This document shows positions 1 to 7,441 of a stretch of DNA of 64,000 nt, in pieces. The stretch is from UBA3775 sp964584255 (GTDB lineage: Bacteria > Bacillota > Clostridia > Lachnospirales > Lachnospiraceae). The notes under the pieces are model-generated. The model had not been told where the DNA came from, ran no database searches, and saw nothing but the letters and a program-made list of their open reading frames with translations. Position numbers and translations under genes: made by a program. The stretch spans positions 1 to 64,000 of the forward strand of contig CAZOZM010000009.1 in assembly GCA_964584255.1 (NCBI GenBank), read 5' to 3'. Position 1 is the first letter of the stretch, and every line of letters starts with the position of its first letter.

Positions 1-52
1 GAGCACTCGGCTGTTAACCGAGTTGTTGTAGGTTCGAGCCCTACTCGGGGAG
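1..52 (+). tRNA. tRNA-Asn (GTT), 5' end outside window
   Basis: The anticodon arm, with a 5-bp stem around loop CTGTTAA, gives anticodon GTT. The T arm (28-44) and the 3' half of the acceptor stem (45-51) are followed by discriminator G at 52, which fits bacterial tRNA-Asn. No CCA is encoded. The D arm and 5' acceptor strand are mostly cut off by the window edge. Confidence 0.9.
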
Positions 53-67
53 CTTAAAATTTAATAT

Positions 68-138
68 GGCGACTTAGCCAAGTGGTAAGGCCCCGGTCTG
101 CAACACCGTCATCGCCGGTTCAAATCCGGCAGTCGCCT
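68..138 (+). tRNA. tRNA-Cys (GCA)
   Basis: The acceptor strand GGCGACT (68-74) pairs with AGTCGCC (131-137) and is followed by discriminator T, the usual base for tRNA-Cys. The anticodon loop reads CTGCAAC, giving GCA. The T loop TTCAAAT closes normally and CCA is not encoded. It lies 15 bp after tRNA-Asn, so both are probably processed from one transcript. Confidence 0.95.
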
Positions 139-171
139 CTATCTTTGTTCCGTAATATGGAACCTATCTGA

Positions 172-199
172 AAACCCTTGATTTTCAAGGGTTTTTTGA
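172..199 (+). terminator. Rho-independent terminator of the tRNA cluster
   Basis: The stem AACCCTTG / CAAGGGTT with a short AT-rich loop is followed by a run of T. It lies 34 bp past tRNA-Cys and probably ends the tRNA transcript. Confidence 0.85.
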
Positions 200-565
200 T
201 TTTGGGAAAAGTTTTTATGCTTATTAGTTCAGTGCATTAACCTTTTTCCGTCAGTAAGGATATAGAAGGTATTCTATGATAAGACAATTTAAAAACTGAC
301 CCTTAAAAGCTGGATTAAAAATCGAACGATTGAGAGGTTGGTTTTTTTATGCCCGGAAAGCAAAGAAGAATCTTTTAGAGAGATAATAAAAGAAATAAGG
401 ATGAAAAATTCCAATAATTGTGTCATAATAAGCAGGTACAGCCTGCTTTCAAGCATGTCAAATACCCCGCGTTAAAAAAATGCGTAAATATTTGTGATTC
501 CGGAACTTTTTGCCGGAAGCTCCAATGCAGAAAGAAACAGGGGAAATATAATATAAGAGGATGGA
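200..565. other. Intergenic, no gene recognised
   Basis: This AT-rich spacer between the tRNAs and the HAD gene holds no supportable ORF. Two small hairpins can be drawn, one at about 430-448 (AAGCAGG / CCTGCTT) and one at about 498-518 (TTCCGG / CCGGAA). A TATAAT at 547-552 lies too close to the next start codon and has no convincing -35. Confidence 0.5.
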
Positions 566-1243
566 ATGAATATGGACGGGATAATTTTTGATGTGGATGG
601 AACAATATGGGATTCCACGGATATATGTGCAGATTCATGGAACGAAGCCGTTAACAGGCATACAAGCATAAAGTCGTCGCTTACCGGCGATGATCTTAAG
701 CCCCAATTTGGAAAACCGATGGAAGAAATATTTTTTAATCTTTTCGGTAAGCAGAACGAAAAAGTAGTGAGTATTGTTGCTGAAAAATGCTGTGAATATG
801 AAGACAGGGAACTTCATGCGTTAACATCGAAAGAAGCGGAGGGACTTTGCTTTGACGGTGTGACTGATACTATGAGACAAATCGCAAAGAAGAAGAAACT
901 TTTTATTGTCAGCAATTGTCAAAAAGGATACATTGAGGTGTTGATTGAAAAGCTCAATATGGGTGACATAATATCGGATCATTTGTGCTACGGAGACACA
1001 GGAACGTCGAAAGGACAGACCATTCTTAAATTGATGGAAAGAAACGGACTTAAAAATCCGATATATGTGGGAGATACACAGGGTGATTTCGAGGCCTGCA
1101 ATGAGGCCGGGATTCCGTTTGTCTATGCGGCATATGGCTTTGGAAGTCCAGAGGGATTTTACAGGAAGATAGATTCAATGAGTGATTTGGCGGCACTTGT
1201 GGATGAAGACGAAAATACGGAGCCGGCACAGACCGACAAATAG
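566..1243 (+). CDS. HAD-superfamily phosphatase (phosphoglycolate phosphatase-like)
   Basis: This 225-aa protein is a small-molecule phosphatase of the HAD superfamily. The N-terminal motif FDVDGTIWDS carries the two catalytic aspartates of motif I. A helical cap region follows, motif II is seen as FIVSNCQKGY, and motif IV is VGDTQGDFEACNEAG. The length and cap position resemble Gph/YjjG-like enzymes, but the substrate cannot be told from sequence. The start at 566 follows AGAGG at 556-560; an in-frame ATG two codons later is an alternative. The last codons (from 1191) form the first unit of a 58-bp tandem array that runs past the stop codon. The gene may be co-transcribed with fchA 140 bp downstream. 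Confidence 0.85.
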   Translation: MNMDGIIFDVDGTIWDSTDICADSWNEAVNRHTSIKSSLTGDDLKPQFGKPMEEIFFNLFGKQNEKVVSIVAEKCCEYEDRELHALTSKEAEGLCFDGVTDTMRQIAKKKKLFIVSNCQKGYIEVLIEKLNMGDIISDHLCYGDTGTSKGQTILKLMERNGLKNPIYVGDTQGDFEACNEAGIPFVYAAYGFGSPEGFYRKIDSMSDLAALVDEDENTEPAQTDK

Positions 1244-1364
1244 AGGAACGGCAGCCCCCGTGGAGAGTGAAAGAAGGAGTAACGGAACCGGAAGTGGAGA
1301 AAAGGGCGGCAGCCCCCAGGGAAAGTGAAAGAAGGAATAAACAAACCGCATAGAAAGAACGTGA
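1191..1364 (+). repeat. 58-bp imperfect tandem array spanning the HAD stop codon
   Basis: Units begin with CGGCA at 1191, 1249 and 1307, an exact 58-bp period. Units two and three share CGGCAGCCCCC followed by AGTGAAAGAAGGA. Unit one lies inside the HAD coding sequence and matches unit two more loosely (GTGGA...GAA...CGGA.CCGG). The array fills the spacer up to the fchA ribosome binding site. Confidence 0.75.
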
Positions 1365-1382
1365 AAAAGAAAGGAAACAGAT

Positions 1383-2051
1383 ATGACGGATTCAAATAAT
1401 AAGCAGATGGAAAGTACGAAAATCAGTGCGCTAAGTTGTGCTGATTTTATTGAGGTTTTATCTTCTAAGAGCCCTGTGCCGGGTGGCGGCGGAGCTTCAG
1501 CCTTGATAGGAGCAATCGGTGTGGCTCTGGGAAACATGGTAGGCAGTCTTACGGTAGGCAAGAAAAAATATGTTGAGGTTGAGCCACAGATAGAGGAGCT
1601 TATGAAGAAATCGGAGGTTCTTATGGGAAGGCTTCTCGAGCTGATAGATGAGGATGCAAAGGCATTTGAACCGTTGGCACAGGCTTATTCAATGCCGAAA
1701 GAGACTCCGGAGCAGATTGCGGATAAGGAAAAAGTTATGGCGGAGGCTTTATATACGGCGGCAATGGCTCCGCTTGAAATAATGACGGCATGCTGCGAGG
1801 CGATTGATATTGTCAGCGAATTTGCGGAAAAAGGAAGCAGACTTGCCGTGTCCGATGCGGGAGTAGCTGCAGCGGCATTGTCAGCAGCCTTAAAAGGAGC
1901 ATCTCTAAATATATATATAAACACTAAACTGATGAAAGACAGAGAAGTGGCATCGGCAATTAATGAGCAGGCAGACAGAATGCTTGAAGAATATACCGAA
2001 AGATCGGAAAAAATCTTTACATATGTAAAAGGTACACTCAGACAGCAATAA
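1383..2051 (+). CDS. fchA: Formimidoyltetrahydrofolate cyclodeaminase / cyclohydrolase family
   Basis: This 222-aa cytoplasmic protein belongs to the FTCD_C / FchA family, which acts on formimino- or methenyl-tetrahydrofolate. The hallmark is SPVPGGGGASALIGAIG near residues 30-46, the glycine-rich segment close to the folate site. The rest is all helical, as in this family, and the length matches stand-alone FchA. The start at 1383 follows AAAGG. The next gene is folD, which acts on the product 5,10-methenyl-THF, so the two form a one-carbon folate module. This supports formimino-THF or methenyl-THF as substrate, though cyclodeaminase and cyclohydrolase activity cannot be separated from sequence. 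Confidence 0.9.
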   Translation: MTDSNNKQMESTKISALSCADFIEVLSSKSPVPGGGGASALIGAIGVALGNMVGSLTVGKKKYVEVEPQIEELMKKSEVLMGRLLELIDEDAKAFEPLAQAYSMPKETPEQIADKEKVMAEALYTAAMAPLEIMTACCEAIDIVSEFAEKGSRLAVSDAGVAAAALSAALKGASLNIYINTKLMKDREVASAINEQADRMLEEYTERSEKIFTYVKGTLRQQ

Positions 2052-2184
2052 TATATGGCTTGCCAAATGAAGCGGAAGTTGGAAGAAATGATGAGCCGGA
2101 AACGGAAGAAGAAGCTTGAAGAAGCGGAATATGCCGGAGAAAACGGTGAGGCGGAAGCAGAAAGTGACGGAAGGAGTTAAGAAC

Positions 2185-3060
2185 ATGGCGGAAATTTTAT
2201 ATGGAAAAGCGGTTACGGAAAGCATAAACGAGGGAATCAGAGAGGATGTCAGAGTGTTGGGAGCGATGGGAATAAAACCGTTGCTTGCAATTGTCAGAAT
2301 CGGTGAAAATGAGAGTGATCTTTCATATGAGAGAGGCGCGGTGAAAAGGTGTGAAACTCTGGGAGTTGAGTATAAAAAGATTGTGTTGGATGCAGATGTC
2401 AGTACGGATGATGTGCTGAGTGTAATCAGAGAGCTGAATGATGATGAAAATGTGCACGGCGTGTTGCTGTTCAGGCCTCTGCCTAAGGGACTTGATGCAG
2501 AGCGTATTGAAAATGAGCTTTGCCCTGAGAAGGATGTTGACTGCATGACGGATGTTTCGATAGGCAGTATTTTTACAGGGAAAAATGTGGGTTTTCCACC
2601 ATGTACGCCACAGGCATGTATGGAAATTTTGAAGTATTACGGATATGACCTTGAGGGGAAAAATGTCGTTGTTGTCGGACGTTCACTGGTTGTAGGAAAG
2701 CCGGTTGCAATGATGTGTATGAAGGAAAATGCCACGGTTACCATCTGTCATACGCGCACAAAAAACATGGGTGAAATTATTTCAAAAGCGGATATAGTAA
2801 TTGCAGCGGTTGGTCATGCCGGGGCGGTTAAAAGTGATTATATTTCCGAGGGGCAGGTCGTGATTGATGTCGGAATTAATGTGGACGAAAGCGGACGACT
2901 TTGCGGTGATGTGGAATATGAAGGGGCACTGGAAAAGGCGGCGGCGATAACGCCTGTGCCGGGCGGTGTAGGAGGCGTAACAACCTCAGTCCTTTTAAGT
3001 CATGTGACGGCAGCGGCAAAAAAAGCAGCGGAAAAGAAACAGGTCAAAAGCAAAGGCTAG
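2185..3060 (+). CDS. folD: Bifunctional methylene-THF dehydrogenase / methenyl-THF cyclohydrolase
   Basis: FolD interconverts 5,10-methylene-THF, 5,10-methenyl-THF and 10-formyl-THF using NAD(P). Visible features are the N-terminal catalytic region with SYERGAVKRCETLG (usually Y-x-x-x-K), the GVLLFRPLPKGLD loop, PCTPQACMEIL, the nucleotide-binding segment VVVVGRSLVVGKPVAMM, and the C-terminal TPVPGGVGGVTTSVL. The protein is 291 aa from ATG 2185, the normal length, with AAGGAG at 2171-2176. The frame stays open upstream to 2116 but that part is charged and unlike FolD. The YxxxK tyrosine and lysine are present (YERGAVK, one residue longer spacing than I would expect). The final codons, rich in KKAAEKK, form the first unit of a 38-39 bp tandem array. 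Confidence 0.95.
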   Translation: MAEILYGKAVTESINEGIREDVRVLGAMGIKPLLAIVRIGENESDLSYERGAVKRCETLGVEYKKIVLDADVSTDDVLSVIRELNDDENVHGVLLFRPLPKGLDAERIENELCPEKDVDCMTDVSIGSIFTGKNVGFPPCTPQACMEILKYYGYDLEGKNVVVVGRSLVVGKPVAMMCMKENATVTICHTRTKNMGEIISKADIVIAAVGHAGAVKSDYISEGQVVIDVGINVDESGRLCGDVEYEGALEKAAAITPVPGGVGGVTTSVLLSHVTAAAKKAAEKKQVKSKG

Positions 3061-3112
3061 AGCCGTGCGGAAAAGAAACAGGTTAAAGCAAAGACCAGAG
3101 CCGTGCGGAAAG
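3028..3112 (+). repeat. 38-39 bp tandem array at the folD 3' end, next to leuA-araC
   Basis: The segment GCGGAAAAGAAACAGGT begins at 3028 inside folD and recurs at 3067 after its stop. GCCGTGCGGAAA recurs again at about 3102-3112. The periods are 39 and 38 bp. The array ends about 25 bp before the GTG start of the leuA-araC fusion, so it could also serve as direct-repeat binding sites for that protein; this is inference. Confidence 0.7.
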
Positions 3113-3137
3113 ATGTGCGAAAAGGGGGTACAAAAGG

Positions 3138-5453
3138 GTGTCCATAAAGAAGTGTGAAAAGAAGTACCGGTTTGATGTCGGATGCCCTGACGGGGTGAGT
3201 TTTGACTGGATAAGAAAGTGTATGCCGGACTTTGTGCCGGCGTGGTGCAGTGTTGATTTGAGGGATGGCAATCAGGCTCTGATTGCTCCGATGAATAATG
3301 AAGAAAGACTCGCTTATTTCGACATGCTTTGCAGGATTGGGTTTGAGGAAATTGATATAGGTGCCCCGGGCATGTCAGAGAGGGATTATGAGTTCATACG
3401 ACTTCTTATAGAAGAAAAACGAGTGCCGAAAAATGTAAGGCTGCAGATTATGTGCGGCTTGAAAAAAGAGGAAATCGACAGAGCATTGGATGCCGTGAGA
3501 GGAGCGGAAAATGTAATAATACATATGTGCTATCCGATAGCCTTTTCATATCATAAATATGTGACCGGTTATGTTACTGAAATTCATTCGGACGAAGGTT
3601 CGGAAAGAATGAACAGCTTATATATAGGCGAAGGTTCGGAAAGAATGAACAGCTTATATATAGGTGAAGGTTCGGAAAGAATGAGCAGTTTATATATAGG
3701 CGAAGGTTCGGAAAGCATGAGCAGTTCATATATGGTTGAAGAATCAGAAAGTATGAGCAGCTCCTGTTTATATGATGGTTCGGGCAGATTGTGGAAAACC
3801 TCCGACAAAATTGCAGAGGATGTGGAAAGAGCCGCCTGCTATCTTATGGAGAAAGCAGGCAAATCCAAGGTTAGTTTTCGTAATATGTGGCTAGAATTCA
3901 CGCCGGAGGGAGCAAATGATGCACCGGCGGAATATGTACTTAAAGTATGTAATGCTGTGATTCGCAGCTGGCTGCCTGATTTTGGCGGTCGGATAATTAT
4001 AAACATTCCGTCTACTGTTGAGACTCACATGCCGCATATGTTTGGCGCGCTTATTGAATATTTAAACAAAAATCTTGTGCACAGGTCGGAGATTCTTTTG
4101 AGCATACATCCTCATAATGATATGGGAGGTGCAATTGCATCTGCGGAAATGGCTTTGCTTGCGGGAGCGGAACGAGTGGAGGGAACTCTGTTTGGAAATG
4201 GTGAAAGAACCGGAAATGTTGATTTGGTCACACTGGCACTGAATTTTTATACTCATGGTATGTGTCCCGGGTTAGATTTTTCTGATTTGCCGGGAATAAG
4301 GTCATTGTATGAGACGCTTACAGGAAATGCTGTGAATCAGAGGCAGCCATATGCGGGCGAACTTGTCTTTACAGCATTTACCGGAAGTCACCAGGAAGCA
4401 ATCATGCAAGGACTGAACGGCAGACAAGCCACAGTCCATGAAGCAAAGGAAAAGCCGGCAGAGGTTACAGTCCAAGATGCAAAAGAAGAATTGGCAGAGG
4501 TTACAGAGCCTTTCTGCGACATTCGTTGGGATGTTCCATATCTTCTGATAGATCCGGAGGATGTGGGGCGGTCGTATGACAGTGATGTCATAAGGATAAA
4601 TGCAAGTTCCGGCAAAGGTGGTGTCAGCTACATATTAAGAAATCACGGTGGATATATAATTCCCGAAAAAATGAAAAAAGATGTGGCGGATACGATTAAG
4701 GAACTGCTTGGTGATGCTGTCGGAATGGAGCTTTCGGTAGAAAGAGTAAATGAAATTTTTGAAAGCAGATACATTAATAACGTTCAGGTTTTTGCCGTTT
4801 CGGAATGTCACTTTAAACAGGAAAACGGAATATCGGTTGACCTGACGGTGAAAAAGGATGAAGATTCTTATCGTCTTCTGGCATCCGGGAACGGACGACT
4901 TGATGCGACAAGCAATGCCCTCAAAAGGTTTTTTGGAACGGATTATGAGCTAGCTTTTTATGAGGAACATGCGCTTTCAAACGGCTCGGAGGCATCGGCA
5001 GCGGCATATGTCGGCATAAAGTATGAAGAAAGAGTTTATTGGGGAGTCGGAATTGATTCGGATATCATAAAGTCATCGGTCAGCGCACTCGTGGTTGCGG
5101 TCAACAAATTGCTTATAAGTGAGCAAAAAAGTGAAATAATGAAAGATATGATGATTCGGATAATGAATTTCATTCAGAACAACTATATGAATGTCACGCT
5201 TGACATATTGGCAGAAGAATTTCACTTTACGAAACCGTATATGTCAAAGTATATAAGCATTAATGCAGGGAAAACTTTTAGTGAAATTGTAAGGGACATC
5301 CGGATGAAAAAGGCATGTGAGCTGCTCAAAAGCAGTCGCATGAGTGTGGAAACGGTTGCAGCCCGGGTCGGCTATCCGTCGGCGGAGCATTTTAACAGGC
5401 TTTTTAGAAAAAAATATGGAGTAACGCCGATGCAATATCGAAAAAAAGACTAA
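3138..5453 (+). CDS. 2-isopropylmalate synthase fused to AraC-type DNA-binding domain
   Basis: This 771-aa protein joins a full type-2 LeuA to an AraC/XylS helix-turn-helix pair. Residues ~1-400 are the HMGL TIM barrel with R42-D43 in CSVDLRDGNQAL, metal ligands in HPHND (H324, H326) and FGNGERTGNVD; GSHQEAI in the linker is also conserved. Residues ~490-660 are the LeuA_dimer leucine-feedback domain (SGKGGVSYIL, GNGRLDA, EHALSNGSEASAAAY, WGVGIDSDI). Residues ~672-770 are a standard AraC DNA-binding domain ending RLFRKKYGVTPMQYR. Catalytic residues look intact. Two insertions are unusual: about five 12-residue repeats at 153-212 inside the barrel, and a duplicated 12-residue unit at about 432-455. 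Start is GTG with AAAGGGGG upstream. It may be a leucine-responsive enzyme-regulator; other leu genes are not in the window. Confidence 0.9.
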   Translation: MSIKKCEKKYRFDVGCPDGVSFDWIRKCMPDFVPAWCSVDLRDGNQALIAPMNNEERLAYFDMLCRIGFEEIDIGAPGMSERDYEFIRLLIEEKRVPKNVRLQIMCGLKKEEIDRALDAVRGAENVIIHMCYPIAFSYHKYVTGYVTEIHSDEGSERMNSLYIGEGSERMNSLYIGEGSERMSSLYIGEGSESMSSSYMVEESESMSSSCLYDGSGRLWKTSDKIAEDVERAACYLMEKAGKSKVSFRNMWLEFTPEGANDAPAEYVLKVCNAVIRSWLPDFGGRIIINIPSTVETHMPHMFGALIEYLNKNLVHRSEILLSIHPHNDMGGAIASAEMALLAGAERVEGTLFGNGERTGNVDLVTLALNFYTHGMCPGLDFSDLPGIRSLYETLTGNAVNQRQPYAGELVFTAFTGSHQEAIMQGLNGRQATVHEAKEKPAEVTVQDAKEELAEVTEPFCDIRWDVPYLLIDPEDVGRSYDSDVIRINASSGKGGVSYILRNHGGYIIPEKMKKDVADTIKELLGDAVGMELSVERVNEIFESRYINNVQVFAVSECHFKQENGISVDLTVKKDEDSYRLLASGNGRLDATSNALKRFFGTDYELAFYEEHALSNGSEASAAAYVGIKYEERVYWGVGIDSDIIKSSVSALVVAVNKLLISEQKSEIMKDMMIRIMNFIQNNYMNVTLDILAEEFHFTKPYMSKYISINAGKTFSEIVRDIRMKKACELLKSSRMSVETVAARVGYPSAEHFNRLFRKKYGVTPMQYRKKD
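3594..3773 (+). repeat. 36-bp in-frame tandem repeat (five units) inside leuA-araC
   Basis: Units at 3594, 3630, 3666, 3702 and 3738 each encode 12 residues with consensus EGSERMSSLYIG. The first two are almost identical in DNA; later ones diverge progressively (EGSESMSSSYMV, EESESMSSSCLY). Purity decreases 5' to 3', which suggests recent duplication at the 5' side. The array replaces a short loop after the barrel segment HKYVTGYV. Confidence 0.95.
4431..4502 (+). repeat. Second 36-bp tandem duplication in leuA-araC
   Basis: Two units, 4431-4466 and 4467-4502, both begin ACAGTCCA and end GCAGAGGTT. They encode TVHEAKEKPAEV and TVQDAKEELAEV. The duplication sits in the linker between the catalytic and LeuA_dimer parts and has the same 36-bp length as the first array, although the sequences are unrelated. 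Confidence 0.9.
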
Positions 5454-5460
5454 AAATTTT

Positions 5461-5489
5461 TTGACATCATGGCAGGAATGGCTTAGAAT
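5461..5489 (+). promoter_or_regulatory. Sigma-A promoter of pyk
   Basis: TTGACA (5461-5466) and TAGAAT (5484-5489) are separated by 17 bp. The promoter begins 7 bp after the leuA-araC stop and leaves a leader of about 88 nt before pyk. The leader holds a small hairpin (CGCCT 5550-5554 / AGGCG 5564-5568) just upstream of the start. Confidence 0.8.
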
Positions 5490-5583
5490 ATAGACGATAT
5501 GGATTTTACGATGTCACAAGGTGATTATATTTGGGGAAAGGAAACTAACCGCCTGTTGTATGTAGGCGATTATAGGGCAGAAT

Positions 5584-7026
5584 ATGAGAAAAACTAAAAT
5601 TATATGTACGCTTGGACCGGCAACAGACAGAGAGGGAATCATGAAACAGCTCATGCTTTCCGGAATGAATGTTGCAAGACTTAACTTCTCACACGGAAGT
5701 CATGCGGAACATGAGGGAAGAATGAATCAGGTAAGAAAGCTCAGAGAAGAGCTCGGATTGCCGGTTGCCATTCTTCTTGATACAAAAGGACCGGAAATAA
5801 GACTCAGAGATTTTAAGAACGGAAGGGAAGAACTTGTTCCGGGACAGCAGTTTACACTCACAACCGAACAGGTAGAAGGAGACTCAAAAAAAGTAACGAT
5901 TTCCTACGAAGAACTCTATAATGATGTGAGGACGGGCAGCCATATTCTGATTGATGACGGTCTTATCGACATGATCGTAACCGAAATCAGAAATTACCAG
6001 AAGGGTGAGGAAATCATACATGACATTATCTGTAAGGTAATTAACGGTGGTGTTGTTTCAAACAAAAAAGGTGTTAATGTTCCGGGAGTTGAGCTTTCGA
6101 TGCCTTATCTCAGCGAAAAGGATATGGAAGATATCAAATTCGGAGTTGAACAGGATGTGGATTTTATCGCAGCATCTTTCGTCCGTTCGGCAGAGGACGT
6201 TAAACAGCTCAGATATTTCCTTGAATTTAACGGAAACCGAGACATAAAAATCATTGCAAAGATTGAGAATGCGCAGGGCGTTTCAAATATTGATGAAATT
6301 ATAGAAGCATCTGACGGAATCATGGTCGCAAGAGGTGACATGGGCGTTGAAATTCCGGGTGAGGAAGTTCCGGTAATCCAGAAGATGATAATTAAAAAAG
6401 TATATAAAGCAGGTAAACAGGTAATCACGGCGACACAGATGCTTGATTCAATGATGAAGCATCCGAGACCAACAAGAGCAGAGACTACTGACGTTGCAAA
6501 TGCAATTTATGATGGCACGAGTGCAATAATGCTCTCGGGCGAAACGGCAGCGGGTGATTATCCGGTAGAAGCAGTAAAAACCATGGTAAGAATTGCGGAG
6601 AGAACCGAAGCGGATATTGATTACCATAAGAGATTCATGCAGATTGACAGACAGGCAAATCCAAATATTACGGATGCCATTTCACATGCAACATGTACAA
6701 CAGCAATGGATCTTGGAGCAAAAGCAATCGTAACGGTTACAAAGTCCGGAAGCACGGCGAGAATGATTTCAAAGTATCGTTCTGCAATTGATGTAATCTG
6801 TGGAACTACGGAAGAAAAGATATGCAGACAGCTTAGTATGTCATGGGGCGTATACCCATATATGCTTGAGGAAAAAACGGATGTATTCGACCTTTTCAAA
6901 CATGCAATTGATAAGGCAAAAACATTGGGTTATCTTGAAAAAGATGACATAGCCGTAATCACGGCTGGTGTTCCTCTCGGACATTCGGGAACAACCAACA
7001 TGATAAAAATACAGGTGGTTGAATAA
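5584..7026 (+). CDS. pyk: Pyruvate kinase
   Basis: This 480-aa glycolytic enzyme transfers phosphate from phosphoenolpyruvate to ADP. It begins RKTKIICTLGPATD, the family start, followed by MNVARLNFSHGSHAEH and the metal/substrate segment ILLDTKGPEIRL. The catalytic core includes IIAKIENAQGV and GIMVARGDMGVEIP, and the signature ATQMLDSMMKHPRPTRAE follows. A normal C-terminal allosteric domain ends the protein (VTKSGSTARMISKYR, TAGVPLGHSGTTNMIKI). The length is that of single pyruvate kinases without the extra PEP-utiliser domain of some Bacilli. It has its own promoter at 5461 and an apparent terminator at 7180, so it is probably monocistronic. Confidence 0.97.
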   Translation: MRKTKIICTLGPATDREGIMKQLMLSGMNVARLNFSHGSHAEHEGRMNQVRKLREELGLPVAILLDTKGPEIRLRDFKNGREELVPGQQFTLTTEQVEGDSKKVTISYEELYNDVRTGSHILIDDGLIDMIVTEIRNYQKGEEIIHDIICKVINGGVVSNKKGVNVPGVELSMPYLSEKDMEDIKFGVEQDVDFIAASFVRSAEDVKQLRYFLEFNGNRDIKIIAKIENAQGVSNIDEIIEASDGIMVARGDMGVEIPGEEVPVIQKMIIKKVYKAGKQVITATQMLDSMMKHPRPTRAETTDVANAIYDGTSAIMLSGETAAGDYPVEAVKTMVRIAERTEADIDYHKRFMQIDRQANPNITDAISHATCTTAMDLGAKAIVTVTKSGSTARMISKYRSAIDVICGTTEEKICRQLSMSWGVYPYMLEEKTDVFDLFKHAIDKAKTLGYLEKDDIAVITAGVPLGHSGTTNMIKIQVVE

Positions 7027-7179
7027 AAAAGAAGGCATATTGTAATCTATTACAGTAGTGGTTGAAGAAAGGCTCCTCCAGCTTCAGATGTGAGGGATGT
7101 CAATTAAATTCATCATATAATAAAAATGTGATTCTGACATTTAAAAACTCAAATAATAATGTGAAGAGGATTGCGGTAG

Positions 7180-7246
7180 AATAGGACTAAATCAAGAGAA
7201 ACCTTTTAAATAAAGGGTTTGAATGGTTTAAGTCCTATTTTTTTTA
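7180..7246 (+). terminator. Nested-hairpin terminator downstream of pyk
   Basis: AATAGGACT (7180-7188) pairs with AGTCCTATT (7231-7239), followed by eight T. A second hairpin (AAACC.TTT / AAAGGGTTT) can form inside. It lies 150 nt beyond the pyk stop. The 7027-7179 stretch holds no ORF. Confidence 0.8.
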
Positions 7247-7251
7247 CAGTT

Positions 7252-7280
7252 TTGACATGACATTTGCAACTTACTATGCT
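7252..7280 (+). promoter_or_regulatory. Possible promoter reading toward the tetR 3' end
   Basis: TTGACA (7252-7257), a 17-bp spacer and TATGCT (7275-7280) make a good sigma-A match. A GGAGGG lies at 7290-7295, but no convincing gene follows. A transcript would run antisense into the TetR gene. Confidence 0.5.
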
Positions 7281-7381
7281 AAGAAACGCGGAGGGATTAA
7301 AAAAATTGTTCCTACCGAGATCGGATATCTATAAAATCTGTTGATCCGGATCGCGTCACCCTTATGCTTCAGGTTGATATT

Positions 7382-7441
7382 GGCGGAAATGGCGTGAATA
7401 ATGACGTAAATGATGGCGTAAATAATGGCGGTAATAATGGC
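7382..7441 (-). repeat. 12-bp tandem array (five units) at the tetR stop codon
   Basis: Read on the - strand from the G of the tetR TAG stop, five consecutive 12-bp units follow: GCCATTATTACC, GCCATTATTTAC, GCCATCATTTAC, GTCATTATTCAC, GCCATTTCCGCC. The array starts exactly at the stop codon, like the 36-bp array after pilD. No product is implied. Confidence 0.85.

Noticed and set aside
2116..2184. N-terminal extension of FolD
   Set aside because: ATG 2185 has AAGGAG and gives the standard FolD start; the extra codons are basic filler without family similarity.
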